Source: Odoribacter sp. AF15-53
Lineage (GTDB): Bacteria > Bacteroidota > Bacteroidia > Bacteroidales > Marinifilaceae
Direction: 5' to 3'
NCBI RefSeq assembly: GCF_003479425.1
Contig: NZ_QUHC01000007.1
Coordinates: 62,001-126,000, forward strand
DNA: 64,000 nt
Below are positions 25,894 to 34,707 of this stretch, piece after piece (positions within the stretch are counted from its first letter, which is position 1; each line of letters begins with the position of its first letter). The translations under genes and the position numbers were made by a program. Below the pieces are notes generated by a model. It made no database searches, was not told the origin of the DNA, and saw only the letters and a list, made by a program, of their open reading frames with translations.

Positions 25894-26796
25894 ATGGGGT
25901 ATTATTGTAGATTATTATGTGTCGTTTTGTTCGGCGTTTTGTTCGGTATAAAGTGTCAGGCACAACAAAAAGGTGATGTCGTTTATCGTGATTACACCCG
26001 TCAGGAGGCGGCTTTACTTGATTCGTTGAAACGGGAAGGTGTGATGTCGTTGTTTAAAGGGATAAACGAATTGAAGAAACAGGTATTGGAGGTGAAAGAG
26101 AGTACTCCCGTAAATGTTAGACCTCGACGGGAGGAAAGACGGAAGATGGCGCCGGAAGAAATTATTAAGCGGAGACGGGAAAGCGTGTTGATGGTGAATA
26201 AATATTTGCGGGCAATGGCAGGGCCGGAAATGGTTACCGGTTGGGCCACGGCTGTCGTGTTGTCTGAGGATGGAATTTGTGTGACGAATTACCACGTGTT
26301 CTGGGAATTGCTGGATGCGAAGGTGAAGTTGAATCCGCGGGATAGTATTATGTTCGTGGCCACGGAAAACGGCCGGGTGTACCCGATCACGGAAGTTTTG
26401 AGTTTTAACCGGGCGGCAGATATGGCTTTTTTCAAGATTGACACTCGTGGCGATGTGTTGGTCCCGATGCCTTTGGGATGTGATCTGCCGGTAGGGGCAA
26501 ACGTGCATCTGTTGAGTAACCCGGAGGGATACCCGTACGCTTACACGCAAGGAGTTGTGTCTCGGACGATTACGTTGAATCCGGCGGATCCTTTTGCCAA
26601 CCGGATGGAAATGACGGCGGATTTTGCCAAGGGATCAAGTGGCGGGCCTATCATGGATGACCGGGGGAATATGGTGGCGATGGTGTCTTGCATACGGGCA
26701 ATATATTATTCTCAGCAGCCGCCTTATTACTTGCAGATGAATGTGAAATTAACGGTTCCAGTGAGTTCAATTAGAAAGTTGATTCAAACAAAATAA
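25894..26796 (+). CDS. Trypsin-like serine protease, exported
   Basis: 300 residues with a signal peptide (to about CQAQ24). A basic, helical stretch (55-105) is followed by a chymotrypsin-fold domain with the triad His134 (TNYHVF), Asp176 (AADMAFF) and Ser249 (GSSGGP). Resembles the Trypsin_2/DegP protease domain but has no PDZ domain. Located 96 bp after the last tlpA gene of locus 2, on the same strand, so it may belong to that locus and cut imported protein, or it may be an independent stress protease. Ends before a palindromic repeat. Confidence 0.84.
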   Translation: MGYYCRLLCVVLFGVLFGIKCQAQQKGDVVYRDYTRQEAALLDSLKREGVMSLFKGINELKKQVLEVKESTPVNVRPRREERRKMAPEEIIKRRRESVLMVNKYLRAMAGPEMVTGWATAVVLSEDGICVTNYHVFWELLDAKVKLNPRDSIMFVATENGRVYPITEVLSFNRAADMAFFKIDTRGDVLVPMPLGCDLPVGANVHLLSNPEGYPYAYTQGVVSRTITLNPADPFANRMEMTADFAKGSSGGPIMDDRGNMVAMVSCIRAIYYSQQPPYYLQMNVKLTVPVSSIRKLIQTK

Positions 26797-26827
26797 GAAG
26801 AGACTGTCAGAAAAGTCCATTTACGTT

Positions 26828-26919
26828 CAACTATCACCCCTAACTCCTCCTTGTACAAGCGGGGAAATCGCTTGGGAATCAACCTTCCCTTGTGTATGGG
26901 GGGAGCTGAAGGGGGTAGA
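26828..26919 (+). repeat. Palindromic intergenic element, copy 1
   Basis: About 92 bp with complementary ends (ACTATCACCCCTAACTCC ... GGAGCTGAAGGGGGTAG) and the core CGCTTGGGAATC. Same orientation as copy 2 at 28410; inverted relative to copies 3 and 4. Non-coding, located between converging genes. Confidence 0.75.
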
Positions 26920-26941
26920 ATCTTTTCATAAAAGAGACTTT

Positions 26942-28345
26942 CTAGATATCCTTTTTGTGTATTCCTAGTTCTGAAGCCACTTGGAACATGTATTGTCGGG
27001 CTTCTTCAGGATTATTGCCGATAATGCCGTCAAGGATAGCCTCTTTGATGGCATTTTTAATCTCCCCGATCGCTTTACATGGCGGAAGTTGGAATGTTTC
27101 CATAATCTCTTCGCCACTAACGGGAGGTTGAAAGTTACGGACAGCGTCTTTTTCTTCCACTTCTTTTAGTTTTTGGCGTACAATCTGGAAGTTTGCCATG
27201 AAACGACGGACTTTTTCTGCGTTCTTGGAGGTAATGTCTGCTTCTGCAAGGGTCATGAGATCGTCGATGTCGTCCCCGGCGTCGAATAACAAGCGTCGTA
27301 CTGCCGAATCGGTTACCGTATCTTCAGAAAGAACGATCGGGCGCATGTGCAAAGAAACCAATTTTTGCACGTACTTCATTTTTTCATTCTGCGGTAGTTT
27401 TAGGCGGTTGAATAATTTGCCAACCATGCGTTCACCGATGTGGTTGTGCCCGTAGAAGGTCCAGCCTTGTCCTGGAATGAATTTCTTAGTTACCGGTTTA
27501 GCGATGTCATGCAACAAGGCTGCCCAGCGTAACCAAAGATTATCGGATACCCGGCTGACGGAATCCACCACGGTCAGCGTGTGGAAGAAATTATCTTTGT
27601 GTCCGATACCGTCCACGTGTTCAACACCTTTTAGAGCGGATAGTTCCGGGAAAAATACGTCCAACAGTCCGGATTGTTCCAGTAATTTTAATCCCACGGA
27701 AGGTTTGGGGGAAGCCATGATCTTGTTGAATTCGTCCATGATTCGCTCTTTGGAGACGATTTTTAGCCGTTCTTTGTTAGCGATAATGCTTTCAAACGTG
27801 ATGGCATCAATGGTGAAATTCAATTGTGAGGCAAAACGAACGGCTCGCATCATGCGTAACGGATCGTCGGAAAACGTGATGAGCGGGTCAAGAGGGGTTT
27901 TTAGTATACCGTCCTCCAAATCTTGAAGTCCCCCGAACGGGTCCACAAGTGTTCCGTAGTTTTCTTGGTTCAAAGATATGGCCAGAGCGTTGATCGTGAA
28001 ATCGCGACGTTTCTGGTCGTCATCAATGGTTCCTTCTTCCACGATGGGTTTACGGGATTCCCGGTGATAGGATTCCTTGCGAGCTCCCACGAATTCAATT
28101 TCAACCCCTTTGTAACGAAACATGGCGGTCCCGAAGTTCTTGAACACGGAAACGGTTAAATCCCCGAGTTGTTTGGCAGCCGTCTCAGCCAATTCAATGC
28201 CACTTCCCAAGACAACGATGTCGATGTCCTTGGAGGGGCGTTTTAATATCAGGTCGCGTACGTATCCCCCGATAACATAAATTTCCAACCCTTTCTCTGC
28301 CGCAATACCGGATAATATTTTAAAAATAGGATGAGTTAACTGCAT
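26942..28345 (-). CDS. CCA-adding/poly(A) polymerase family tRNA nucleotidyltransferase with HD domain
   Basis: 467 residues. The nucleotidyltransferase head carries GGYVRD and the metal-binding DIDIVV motif, then RRDFTINAL and DPFGG. The middle has [15 protein letters not shown], typical of class II CCA enzymes and PcnB. A C-terminal HD domain ([10 protein letters not shown]) follows. Length and HD domain fit the bacterial CCA-adding enzymes that finish and repair tRNA 3' ends; a PcnB-type role is not excluded from sequence. Single gene facing the protease gene. Confidence 0.92.
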   Translation of the reverse strand: MQLTHPIFKILSGIAAEKGLEIYVIGGYVRDLILKRPSKDIDIVVLGSGIELAETAAKQLGDLTVSVFKNFGTAMFRYKGVEIEFVGARKESYHRESRKPIVEEGTIDDDQKRRDFTINALAISLNQENYGTLVDPFGGLQDLEDGILKTPLDPLITFSDDPLRMMRAVRFASQLNFTIDAITFESIIANKERLKIVSKERIMDEFNKIMASPKPSVGLKLLEQSGLLDVFFPELSALKGVEHVDGIGHKDNFFHTLTVVDSVSRVSDNLWLRWAALLHDIAKPVTKKFIPGQGWTFYGHNHIGERMVGKLFNRLKLPQNEKMKYVQKLVSLHMRPIVLSEDTVTDSAVRRLLFDAGDDIDDLMTLAEADITSKNAEKVRRFMANFQIVRQKLKEVEEKDAVRNFQPPVSGEEIMETFQLPPCKAIGEIKNAIKEAILDGIIGNNPEEARQYMFQVASELGIHKKDI

Positions 28346-28358
28346 ATATTATTAATCC

Positions 28359-28385
28359 ATAAAGTCTATAAGGTTCATAAGGTTT
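28359..28385 (+). repeat. 9-bp tandem array
   Basis: ATAAAGTCT, ATAAGGTTC, ATAAGGTTT in exact 9-bp steps; the same unit type as at 22830, 24018 and 40114. Confidence 0.7.
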
Positions 28386-28409
28386 GCCTAACAAGTTAAT
28401 TTGCTTTCA

Positions 28410-28499
28410 ACTACCACCCCTAACCCCTCCTTACACAGGCGGGGAAACCGCTTGGTAATCATCTCTCCCCCTGTGTAAGGGGGAGCCGAAGGGGGTAGT
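28410..28499 (+). repeat. Palindromic intergenic element, copy 2
   Basis: The cleanest copy: ACTACCACCCCTAACCCC at the left end, CCGCTTGGTAATC core, GTGTAAGGGGGAGCC then GAAGGGGGTAGT at the right end. Left and right halves are complementary. Flanks resemble those of copy 1, including a right flank ending in AGATA. Confidence 0.8.
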
Positions 28500-28617
28500 C
28501 GTTCATGTAAGCGACTTTTTAGATAACCCATAACGTTATTCTGCGTACAAAATTATCAAGATATTCCTTACCGACCAAATAATTTGATTTTGATTTACCG
28601 GGATACCTCTTTTTCGA

Positions 28618-28625
28618 TATATTTG
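28618..28625 (+). promoter_or_regulatory. -7 box for HAD gene
   Basis: TATATTTG, 22 bp before the ATG at 28648; no good -33 at 19 bp. Confidence 0.5.
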
Positions 28626-28647
28626 TAAGTATGTATTAAAGAAAATT

Positions 28648-29316
28648 ATGGATAGAGAAAGAAGATTAGCAGCATTGTTTGATTTGGATGGTGTCGTGCT
28701 TGATACGGAAGGACAATATGATCATTTCTGGAGTGAACAAGGGAAACGTTATCACCCGGAGATTCCGGAGTTTAACCGAAAAATAAAAGGACAGACGATT
28801 GATAAAATACTAGAGGATCATTTCACTGGAAATGTAGAGTTGCAACAGCAGATTCTCCGGGAATTGGACGAGTTTGAATGTAAAATGGATTATCCTTACG
28901 TGTTGGGGGTGGAGAAGTTTATTCGTGTGCTTCAGAAGCATGGCGTGAGAACAGCCTTGGTGACTAGTTCGAACAACAAGAAAATGTCCTATGTCATGAA
29001 AGCTCATCCCGAATTCACGGAGTTATTCGAGCGTATGATTACTGCGGATAAGATTACCCGTTCCAAACCGGACCCGGAGTGTTATTTGTTAGCTGCACGG
29101 GAGTTGCAGATGGAGGTTGATGCTTGCTGTGTTTTTGAAGACTCTTTTTCCGGAATCGAAGCAGGGAGTCGTGCCGGGATGAAGGTTGTGGGTTTGGCAA
29201 CCACGAACCCGAAAGAGAAGATACAGGAAAAAGTAGATTGGGTCATTCCCGATTTCACGGGATGCGTGTATGATGAATTTGTAGATTTGATGGATAAAAA
29301 AGAAAGCATCATTTGA
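28648..29316 (+). CDS. HAD-superfamily hydrolase (beta-phosphoglucomutase-like)
   Basis: 222 residues. Motif I is FDLDGVVLDTE (nucleophile and acid Asp), motif II LVTSS, motif III Lys in SKPDPECY, motif IV EDSFSGIEAG. The helical cap lies between motifs I and II, as in the subfamily I beta-PGM/phosphatase group. Acts on a small phosphorylated substrate that the sequence does not identify. Single gene with its own promoter; its stop codon lies in a terminator hairpin shared with rnfA. Confidence 0.88.
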   Translation: MDRERRLAALFDLDGVVLDTEGQYDHFWSEQGKRYHPEIPEFNRKIKGQTIDKILEDHFTGNVELQQQILRELDEFECKMDYPYVLGVEKFIRVLQKHGVRTALVTSSNNKKMSYVMKAHPEFTELFERMITADKITRSKPDPECYLLAARELQMEVDACCVFEDSFSGIEAGSRAGMKVVGLATTNPKEKIQEKVDWVIPDFTGCVYDEFVDLMDKKESII

Positions 29317-29333
29317 TGATGCTTTCTTTTTTT
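29296..29333. terminator. Bidirectional terminator between HAD gene and rnfA
   Basis: A perfect 17-bp stem (29296-29312 with 29316-29332) around a 3-base loop, with A runs on one side and T runs on the other, so it can stop transcription from both converging genes. The HAD stop codon TGA (29314-29316) is in the loop. Confidence 0.88.
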
Positions 29334-29353
29334 ATATATCCGGGGTAATTTGT

Positions 29354-29926
29354 TTACACGATCCCAGAGAAGCCCATGAATGCCATAGCCAGTAATCCGG
29401 CTGTTACCAAGGCGATAGGAGTACCTTTCATGCCTTGCGGGATGGAGGATAGTTCCAGTTGTTCCCGGATTCCGGCGAAGATGGTCAATGCCAACCCGAA
29501 ACCGATAGCAGTAGAAGCGGCAAATACAACGGATTCCAACAGGTTATAATCTTTTTGAATCACCATGATGGCCACACCGAGCACGGCACAGTTCGTCGTG
29601 ATCAAGGGTAAGAATACCCCTAAAGCCTGATAGAGTGAGGGACTCACTTTTTTTAAGATGATTTCCACCATTTGCACGAGGGCAGCGATGATCAGGATGA
29701 AAACGATTGTTTGCATGAATCCGATACTGAGCGGGTCGAGTACGGTTTTTTGCACGATAAAAGTTACCAGGGTTGCCAGAATCATCACAAACGTAACGGC
29801 TCCTGTCATACCGAGTGCCGTGGGTACATTCTTGGAAACCCCGAGGAACGGGCATATCCCCAAGAACTGGGCCAACACGATATTGTTGACAAATACTGCA
29901 GCTATAAATATAAAAACGTATTCCAT
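29354..29926 (-). CDS. rnfA: Rnf complex subunit A
   Basis: 190-residue integral membrane subunit (RsxA/RnfA family), with six predicted hydrophobic segments and the conserved NNIVLAQFLGICPFLGVS and TTNCAVLG stretches. The Rnf complex couples electron flow between ferredoxin and NAD+ to Na+ or H+ transport. Last gene of the operon rseC-rnfBCDGEA. Confidence 0.95.
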   Translation of the reverse strand: MEYVFIFIAAVFVNNIVLAQFLGICPFLGVSKNVPTALGMTGAVTFVMILATLVTFIVQKTVLDPLSIGFMQTIVFILIIAALVQMVEIILKKVSPSLYQALGVFLPLITTNCAVLGVAIMVIQKDYNLLESVVFAASTAIGFGLALTIFAGIREQLELSSIPQGMKGTPIALVTAGLLAMAFMGFSGIV

Positions 29927-29933
29927 GTTTCTA

Positions 29934-30001
29934 ATTTTAGATTTCAGATCTTAGATTTCAGATTGTTTTTAGTTTACAATTTAAAATCTAAAATTCACAA
30001 T
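29934..30001. repeat. 7-bp tandem array and inverted copy, rnfE-rnfA gap
   Basis: ATTTTAG, ATTTCAG, ATCTTAG, ATTTCAG (29934-29961), followed by complementary AT-rich sequence (AATTTAAAATCTAAAATTCA). It fills the gap between rnfE and rnfA. Confidence 0.65.
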
Positions 30002-30588
30002 TAGTTGGTTTTTCTTATTCTATTGATAAATGCAATCAAGTAACCCAGAGCGATGAATGCTCCCGGAGCCAGCACGAAGACTAACATCCCGTAATTTTCA
30101 TTGTACAGGGTCATGTTGAATATCTTTCCACTTCCTAGAATCTCACGGATGCATCCTAACAAGGTTAGAGCCATCGTGAATCCCAAGCCTATTCCCGCCC
30201 CGTCCAACATGGAGGGGATGGCTTTGTTTTTGGAAGCAAACGATTCGGCGCGTCCCAACACGATACAGTTGACCACGATCAACGGGATAAATAATCCCAG
30301 AGACTCGTGTAAGCTGGGTAAATAGGCTGCCATACACATATCCACGACGGTAACGAACGCTGCAATAATCACGATAAAGCCGGGAATCCGGATTTTGTCG
30401 GGAATCAAGTTTGCCACGAGCGAGATTGCCAGGTTGGATAACACTAGAACGAAAGCCGTGGCTAATCCCATCCCCAAGCCGTTGATGGCCGAGGTGGTAA
30501 CTCCCAGCGTGGGACACATCCCAAGCAGGAGCACGAAAGTAGGATTTTCTTTGAAGAACCCTTTGGTAAAATTCTGCCAGTTGTTCAT
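30001..30588 (-). CDS. rnfE: Rnf complex subunit E
   Basis: 195-residue membrane subunit of the NqrD/RnfE family, homologous to RnfA but inverted in topology. Shows NPTFVLLLGMCPTLGVTTSAING and the VNCIVLGRAE segment with the conserved Cys. Lies between rnfG and rnfA in the operon. Confidence 0.95.
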   Translation of the reverse strand: MNNWQNFTKGFFKENPTFVLLLGMCPTLGVTTSAINGLGMGLATAFVLVLSNLAISLVANLIPDKIRIPGFIVIIAAFVTVVDMCMAAYLPSLHESLGLFIPLIVVNCIVLGRAESFASKNKAIPSMLDGAGIGLGFTMALTLLGCIREILGSGKIFNMTLYNENYGMLVFVLAPGAFIALGYLIAFINRIRKTN

Positions 30589-30617
30589 ATCTTTATTCTT
30601 TCATTGATTCAACTTCA

Positions 30618-31202
30618 TTATTGGGCATTTTCAGCTAATGCCTTTGCTGCCCGGTTTACTGCATCCAGGAAAGCCCGCGATGAAATGGTCGCTGCCGTGA
30701 TGGCATCTACATTTCCTCCGTCTTTGGATACTTGTAATCCGGTTGTTCCGGGGTTCTTTCCAGTAATATCACCCTTGGCACCTTTCACGAACCAAGTATC
30801 CATTTTAGAACCTAATCCGGGAGTTTCTTTGTGTTCCAGTACCGAGTAATTGTAAATGGTTCCGTCGGGATTGAAACCGACCATCAACCAGATTTTTCCC
30901 CCGAAACCGTTGTTCGTGTAAGTCTTGATGGCGGTTCCTACCAGGTTGCCGCCTTTTTTTGCCTCGTAAAATTGTAGTGTTCCCCCGTCGGGAGTTTCTA
31001 CCGTGCGGGTATCTGCCATCGGGTCATTATCGAATTCCGGTACAACGGCCCGTATTGCTTGTACTTGTTTTTCTATTTTTACTTTTTCAATCAGTCCCGA
31101 CGTGAGCGTGTTTACAACACCCACGGCAGCCGAGGAAACTAGTGTTACCAAGAATAACACCAGTACCATATTTTTAAAGCTTGATTCTAATTTCTTTCCC
31201 AT
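30618..31202 (-). CDS. rnfG: Rnf complex subunit G (FMN-binding)
   Basis: 194 residues: one N-terminal membrane helix (about 11-33) and a periplasmic FMN-binding domain. The flavinylation motif for covalent FMN on Thr/Ser appears as ITAATISS near residue 166. LVGTAIKTYTNNGFGGKIWLMVGF matches the domain core. Part of the Rnf electron path with RnfD. Confidence 0.93.
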   Translation of the reverse strand: MGKKLESSFKNMVLVLFLVTLVSSAAVGVVNTLTSGLIEKVKIEKQVQAIRAVVPEFDNDPMADTRTVETPDGGTLQFYEAKKGGNLVGTAIKTYTNNGFGGKIWLMVGFNPDGTIYNYSVLEHKETPGLGSKMDTWFVKGAKGDITGKNPGTTGLQVSKDGGNVDAITAATISSRAFLDAVNRAAKALAENAQ

Positions 31203-31211
31203 CGTCTTGTG

Positions 31212-31285
31212 ATTTTAAATTTTAGATTTTAAATTTTAAATTTCGGAAGTAATTAATTTACAATCTACAATTTACAATTTAAAAT
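31212..31285. repeat. 7-bp tandem arrays, rnfD-rnfG gap
   Basis: ATTTTAA, ATTTTAG, ATTTTAA, ATTTTAA (31212-31239), then the inverted type TTACAAT, CTACAAT, TTACAAT, TTAAAAT up to about 31284. Exact 7-bp steps. Confidence 0.7.
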
Positions 31286-32253
31286 CGAACGGGTTTACAA
31301 TATCTGTTTATTAGCGGGGTAAATCCGTTCATGATCAGAATGGCGAAAGACATTCCTTCCGGGTAAGCCCCGAATACACGGATAATCACGGTTAATAACC
31401 CGATCCCGACACCGTAAATAAGCATTCCTTTATGTGTCATGGGAGAGGTTACGTAATCCGTGGCCATAAAGATTGCTCCCAACATCATACCTCCCGTGAA
31501 GAGATGGAAAATAGGGCCGGCAAAATGTTCCGGGTTTGCCAGATTCAAGATTCCGGAGAACACGATCACGGTGGCAAAAATAGCGATCGGGATGTGCCAG
31601 CTAATGATTTTCCGGATCAGCATGTAAGCGAACCCGAGCAGAAGTCCGAGAGCGGCTACTTCTCCCAAGCTACCCCCGATATTACCGATAATCAGGTTAC
31701 CCGTGGTGAACCCACCGGAGGCGAGTGCGTCACTGATGGTCTGTCCGCTTTTAACGGCCTCTTTCACGAGAGCTAATGGGGTAGCCCCGGTTACGGCATC
31801 CGTGGTTGCGAATCCGTTCGGAACGGGCCAAGAGGTCATCTGTACCGGGAACGAGATCAACAGGAATACACGTCCCACGAGTGCGGGGTTGAAAATATTG
31901 TTTCCTAATCCTCCGAAACTCATTTTACCGATTCCGATGGCAACGAGAGCCCCGATTACCACGATCCACAACGGGAGCGAGGAGGGAAGGTTGAAAGCCA
32001 GCAAAACACCCGTGATGATGGCCGATCCGTCCCATATCGTGGGACGTTGTTTCATAAGATATTTTTGGATAACGTATTCGAATACGAGACAGGCTACTAC
32101 CGAGGTCAGGGTTACCAGAATAGCTCCCAGCCCGAAAAACACGATAGAAAAGATAAATGTAGGGATCAATGCGATGAGCACGCCGTACATGTTTTTTTCT
32201 ATCGAATCCCCGCCGTGAATGTGGGGGGAGGGGGATATGGTGAAATTACTCAT
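31279..32253 (-). CDS. rnfD: Rnf complex subunit D (FMN-binding)
   Basis: 324-residue membrane subunit of the NqrB/RnfD family with multiple helices. The covalent FMN motif is VTGATPLA. Conserved GLGNNIFNPALVGRVFLL and FMATDYVTSPMT stretches are present. The last codons run into a 7-bp repeat array downstream. Confidence 0.95.
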   Translation of the reverse strand: MSNFTISPSPHIHGGDSIEKNMYGVLIALIPTFIFSIVFFGLGAILVTLTSVVACLVFEYVIQKYLMKQRPTIWDGSAIITGVLLAFNLPSSLPLWIVVIGALVAIGIGKMSFGGLGNNIFNPALVGRVFLLISFPVQMTSWPVPNGFATTDAVTGATPLALVKEAVKSGQTISDALASGGFTTGNLIIGNIGGSLGEVAALGLLLGFAYMLIRKIISWHIPIAIFATVIVFSGILNLANPEHFAGPIFHLFTGGMMLGAIFMATDYVTSPMTHKGMLIYGVGIGLLTVIIRVFGAYPEGMSFAILIMNGFTPLINRYCKPVRF

Positions 32254-32260
32254 ACTAATT

Positions 32261-32320
32261 ATTTTAGATTTTAGATTTTAAATTGAAGAAAGATAAATTT
32301 ACAATCTACAATTTAAAATT
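32261..32320. repeat. 7-bp tandem arrays, rnfC-rnfD gap
   Basis: ATTTTAG, ATTTTAG, ATTTTAA (32261-32281), then TTACAAT, CTACAAT, TTAAAAT (32299-32319) as inverted-type units. Confidence 0.7.
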
Positions 32321-32323
32321 GAT

Positions 32324-33664
32324 TTAGTTTTTTCTCGCACGTATCATTTGTCCGGTTTTGGCTTTAGCCAAACGGATCACGTCAAGTAAAGGACGATTGG
32401 CCGGACAGGTGAAACTGCATGAACCGCATTCGATGCAATCCATTACTTTCTCTGCTTCCAGTGCCTCTAGTTTGGCGTGTTCTCCGAGCAACATCAAATA
32501 ATAGGGTTCCAACCCCATGGGACACACGTTGACGCACTTCGAACAACGGATGCAATTCCGGTATTCTTTGCGGGAAGATTCTTCCTGACGCATGAGCAAA
32601 ATTCCACTCGTCCCTTTCGTGACGGGAATATTCGTGTTCGTCAATGCTTTTCCCATCATGGGCCCACCACCAATCACCTTACCTGTGTTTTCGGGAAGAC
32701 CTCCGGCTGCTTCTATCAATTGGGAAATTGGGGTTCCGATGCGGCAGAGATAGTTACCCGGCTCTTTCAATGCTTTTCCGGTAACTGTTACTACTCGCTC
32801 GAATAGCGGTTTGTTTTTCATCACGGCTTCATAGACGGCGTAGACTGTACCCACGTTTTGTACCACGGCTCCGACAGCGATCGGAAGCCCTCCGGACGGG
32901 ACGAATTTTCCCGTGACAGCCTGGATGAGTTGTTTTTCACCTCCTTGAGGGTATTGTATTTTTAACGGGCAAATTTCGATGCCTTCGGCCAATCTGGCGT
33001 GTTTTCCCAGTTCTTCGATGGCGTCTTTTTTGTTATTCTCGATACCCACGATCGCGCGTTTCACGCCCAGGGCTTTCATGATCAATTCGATTCCCGTGAT
33101 CAGTTCTTTGCCGTGTTCCAGCATCAGGCGATGGTCTGCCGTGAGGTAAGGCTCGCATTCCACCCCGTTAATAATGAGTACTTCGGCCGTACTTCCGGGA
33201 GGAGGGGATAGTTTTACCTGTGTCGGGAAGGTTGCACCACCCATGCCGACGATTCCGGCCGCGCTGATAGCTTTTAAGATCTCTTCTTTTGTGAAATCAC
33301 CGGGATGTTTGGAGGCCGGGTCTTTCAGTATATTCTCATCCCATTCGTCTCCCTCGACCTTGATCGTGATCGCCGGGCGCGGGTAACCGCTGGCATCTAT
33401 CACGGGATCAAGCGACACGATGGTTCCTGAAACGGAACTGTGAATATTTGCCGAGATAAAACCGGCAGCCTGACCGATGAGTTGTCCTACTTTTACCTGA
33501 TCACCCTTTTTTACCACGGGTGTGGCGGGAGCCCCGATATGCTGTGATAATGGAATGATTACTTGTTCGGGGAGGGGAAGAGTGATGATTTCCCCTTGTG
33601 CTGATAATTTATTTTCTGGCGGGTGTACACCTCCAATTTTAAATGTCTTGAGCACGGTATTCAA
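32324..33664 (-). CDS. rnfC: Rnf complex subunit C
   Basis: 446-residue NADH-binding, peripheral subunit in the short form. It has a GGATFPTQVKL region and a VECEPYLTADHRLML segment related to NuoF-type NADH/FMN folds, then two [4Fe-4S] motifs, CIRCSKCVNVCP and CIECGSCSFTCP. It feeds or accepts electrons at the NAD side of Rnf. Confidence 0.95.
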   Translation of the reverse strand: MNTVLKTFKIGGVHPPENKLSAQGEIITLPLPEQVIIPLSQHIGAPATPVVKKGDQVKVGQLIGQAAGFISANIHSSVSGTIVSLDPVIDASGYPRPAITIKVEGDEWDENILKDPASKHPGDFTKEEILKAISAAGIVGMGGATFPTQVKLSPPPGSTAEVLIINGVECEPYLTADHRLMLEHGKELITGIELIMKALGVKRAIVGIENNKKDAIEELGKHARLAEGIEICPLKIQYPQGGEKQLIQAVTGKFVPSGGLPIAVGAVVQNVGTVYAVYEAVMKNKPLFERVVTVTGKALKEPGNYLCRIGTPISQLIEAAGGLPENTGKVIGGGPMMGKALTNTNIPVTKGTSGILLMRQEESSRKEYRNCIRCSKCVNVCPMGLEPYYLMLLGEHAKLEALEAEKVMDCIECGSCSFTCPANRPLLDVIRLAKAKTGQMIRARKN

Positions 33665-33783
33665 TTTTAGATTAATAGCCTTTTTAATTTGTTGATTTTA
33701 GATTAAGTGATTTCCTCGCACGTTTCCCTCGCTCTTTATAATCACTGAATCATACAATCGGTAATCTCAGAATATTTAATATT

Positions 33784-34641
33784 CTAAATTTGTTTTTCTT
33801 CCGCGGGTTCCGTGATTTTTCGCGGAGGGAAGTTCACTTCATGAATGGCATGAGTCGGGCAAACGCTGACGCATTTCCGGCAAAGTCTACATTTGCGGAA
33901 GTCGATGTATGCCAGGTTGTTTTCGAGGGTTATGGCCTCAAATGGGCATTCTTTCACGCACTTGCCACATCCGATACAAGCCACTGTACAGGCTTTGCGG
34001 GCGATATTTCCCTTGTCCTTGTTCACGCAGCAAACGAAGACTCGCCGATCTTTCGGCCCTTTGTTTCGCAACTCGATGATGTTTCTCGGACAGGCTTTCA
34101 CGCAAGCACCACAAGCCACGCACTTCTCGTCAGTAACGACCGGTAGACCGTTGGTATCCATGTGAATGGCATCAAACGGACAGGCCGTCACGCAATCCCC
34201 GCATCCCAGGCAACCGAACGTGCAATCGGTCTCTCCCCGGTAAAGGGAATGTTCGATAGCGCATGATTTGTAACCGTCGTATTGGCTGGTACGCTGGCGA
34301 TGCTCGCACGTGCCATTGCATCTTACAACGGCTATTTGCGGGGTCTGGGCAGTTACTTCCATGCCTAAAGCTGTTGCAACTTTCGCCATCGTTTCCGCTC
34401 CTCCAACCGGACAAAACAGTCCATCCAACGTAGTGGCTTTTACCGTGGCTTCCGCGAATCCCCTACACCCGGGTTTGCCGCATCCGCCACAATTTGCCCC
34501 GGGTAAAATGCTTTCCACGGTATCAATTCTAGGGTCTTCCTCGACCTTGAACTTTTGCGCGACAAAATAAAGAATCACAGCAGACGCGACTCCTATGGCG
34601 CATAAAGAAATAATGGTGTAAATAATGGTAGTAGTCATCAT
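33784..34641 (-). CDS. rnfB: Rnf complex subunit B (ferredoxin-like)
   Basis: 285 residues: N-terminal membrane helix, a Fe-S domain with NCGGCGKPGCRGFAEA, then several ferredoxin-type CxxCxxCxxxC clusters (CLGCGDCVTACP, CVACGACVKACP, CIGCGKCVKECP, CRLCRKCVSVCP). It receives electrons from ferredoxin. First structural Rnf gene after the RseC-like gene, 119 bp upstream of rnfC. Confidence 0.95.
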   Translation of the reverse strand: MMTTTIIYTIISLCAIGVASAVILYFVAQKFKVEEDPRIDTVESILPGANCGGCGKPGCRGFAEATVKATTLDGLFCPVGGAETMAKVATALGMEVTAQTPQIAVVRCNGTCEHRQRTSQYDGYKSCAIEHSLYRGETDCTFGCLGCGDCVTACPFDAIHMDTNGLPVVTDEKCVACGACVKACPRNIIELRNKGPKDRRVFVCCVNKDKGNIARKACTVACIGCGKCVKECPFEAITLENNLAYIDFRKCRLCRKCVSVCPTHAIHEVNFPPRKITEPAEEKQI

Positions 34642-34707
34642 AAGGTATTTGTTTTGTCTCCTCTAGTTCTGTAATAGCGCTCGTAAAGTTATTATTTTTT
34701 TTCAAGG

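Larger units (their letters stand above)
28346..28647. other. Repeat-filled intergenic region between cca-type and HAD genes
   Basis: No gene seen. It contains a 9-bp array (28359-28385), palindromic element copy 2 (28410-28499) and a -7 box at 28618. Confidence 0.6.

Noticed and set aside
26828..26919. Simple terminator between converging genes
   Set aside because: The same sequence occurs four times in different contexts and orientations, so it is a dispersed repeat, though it may also stop transcription.
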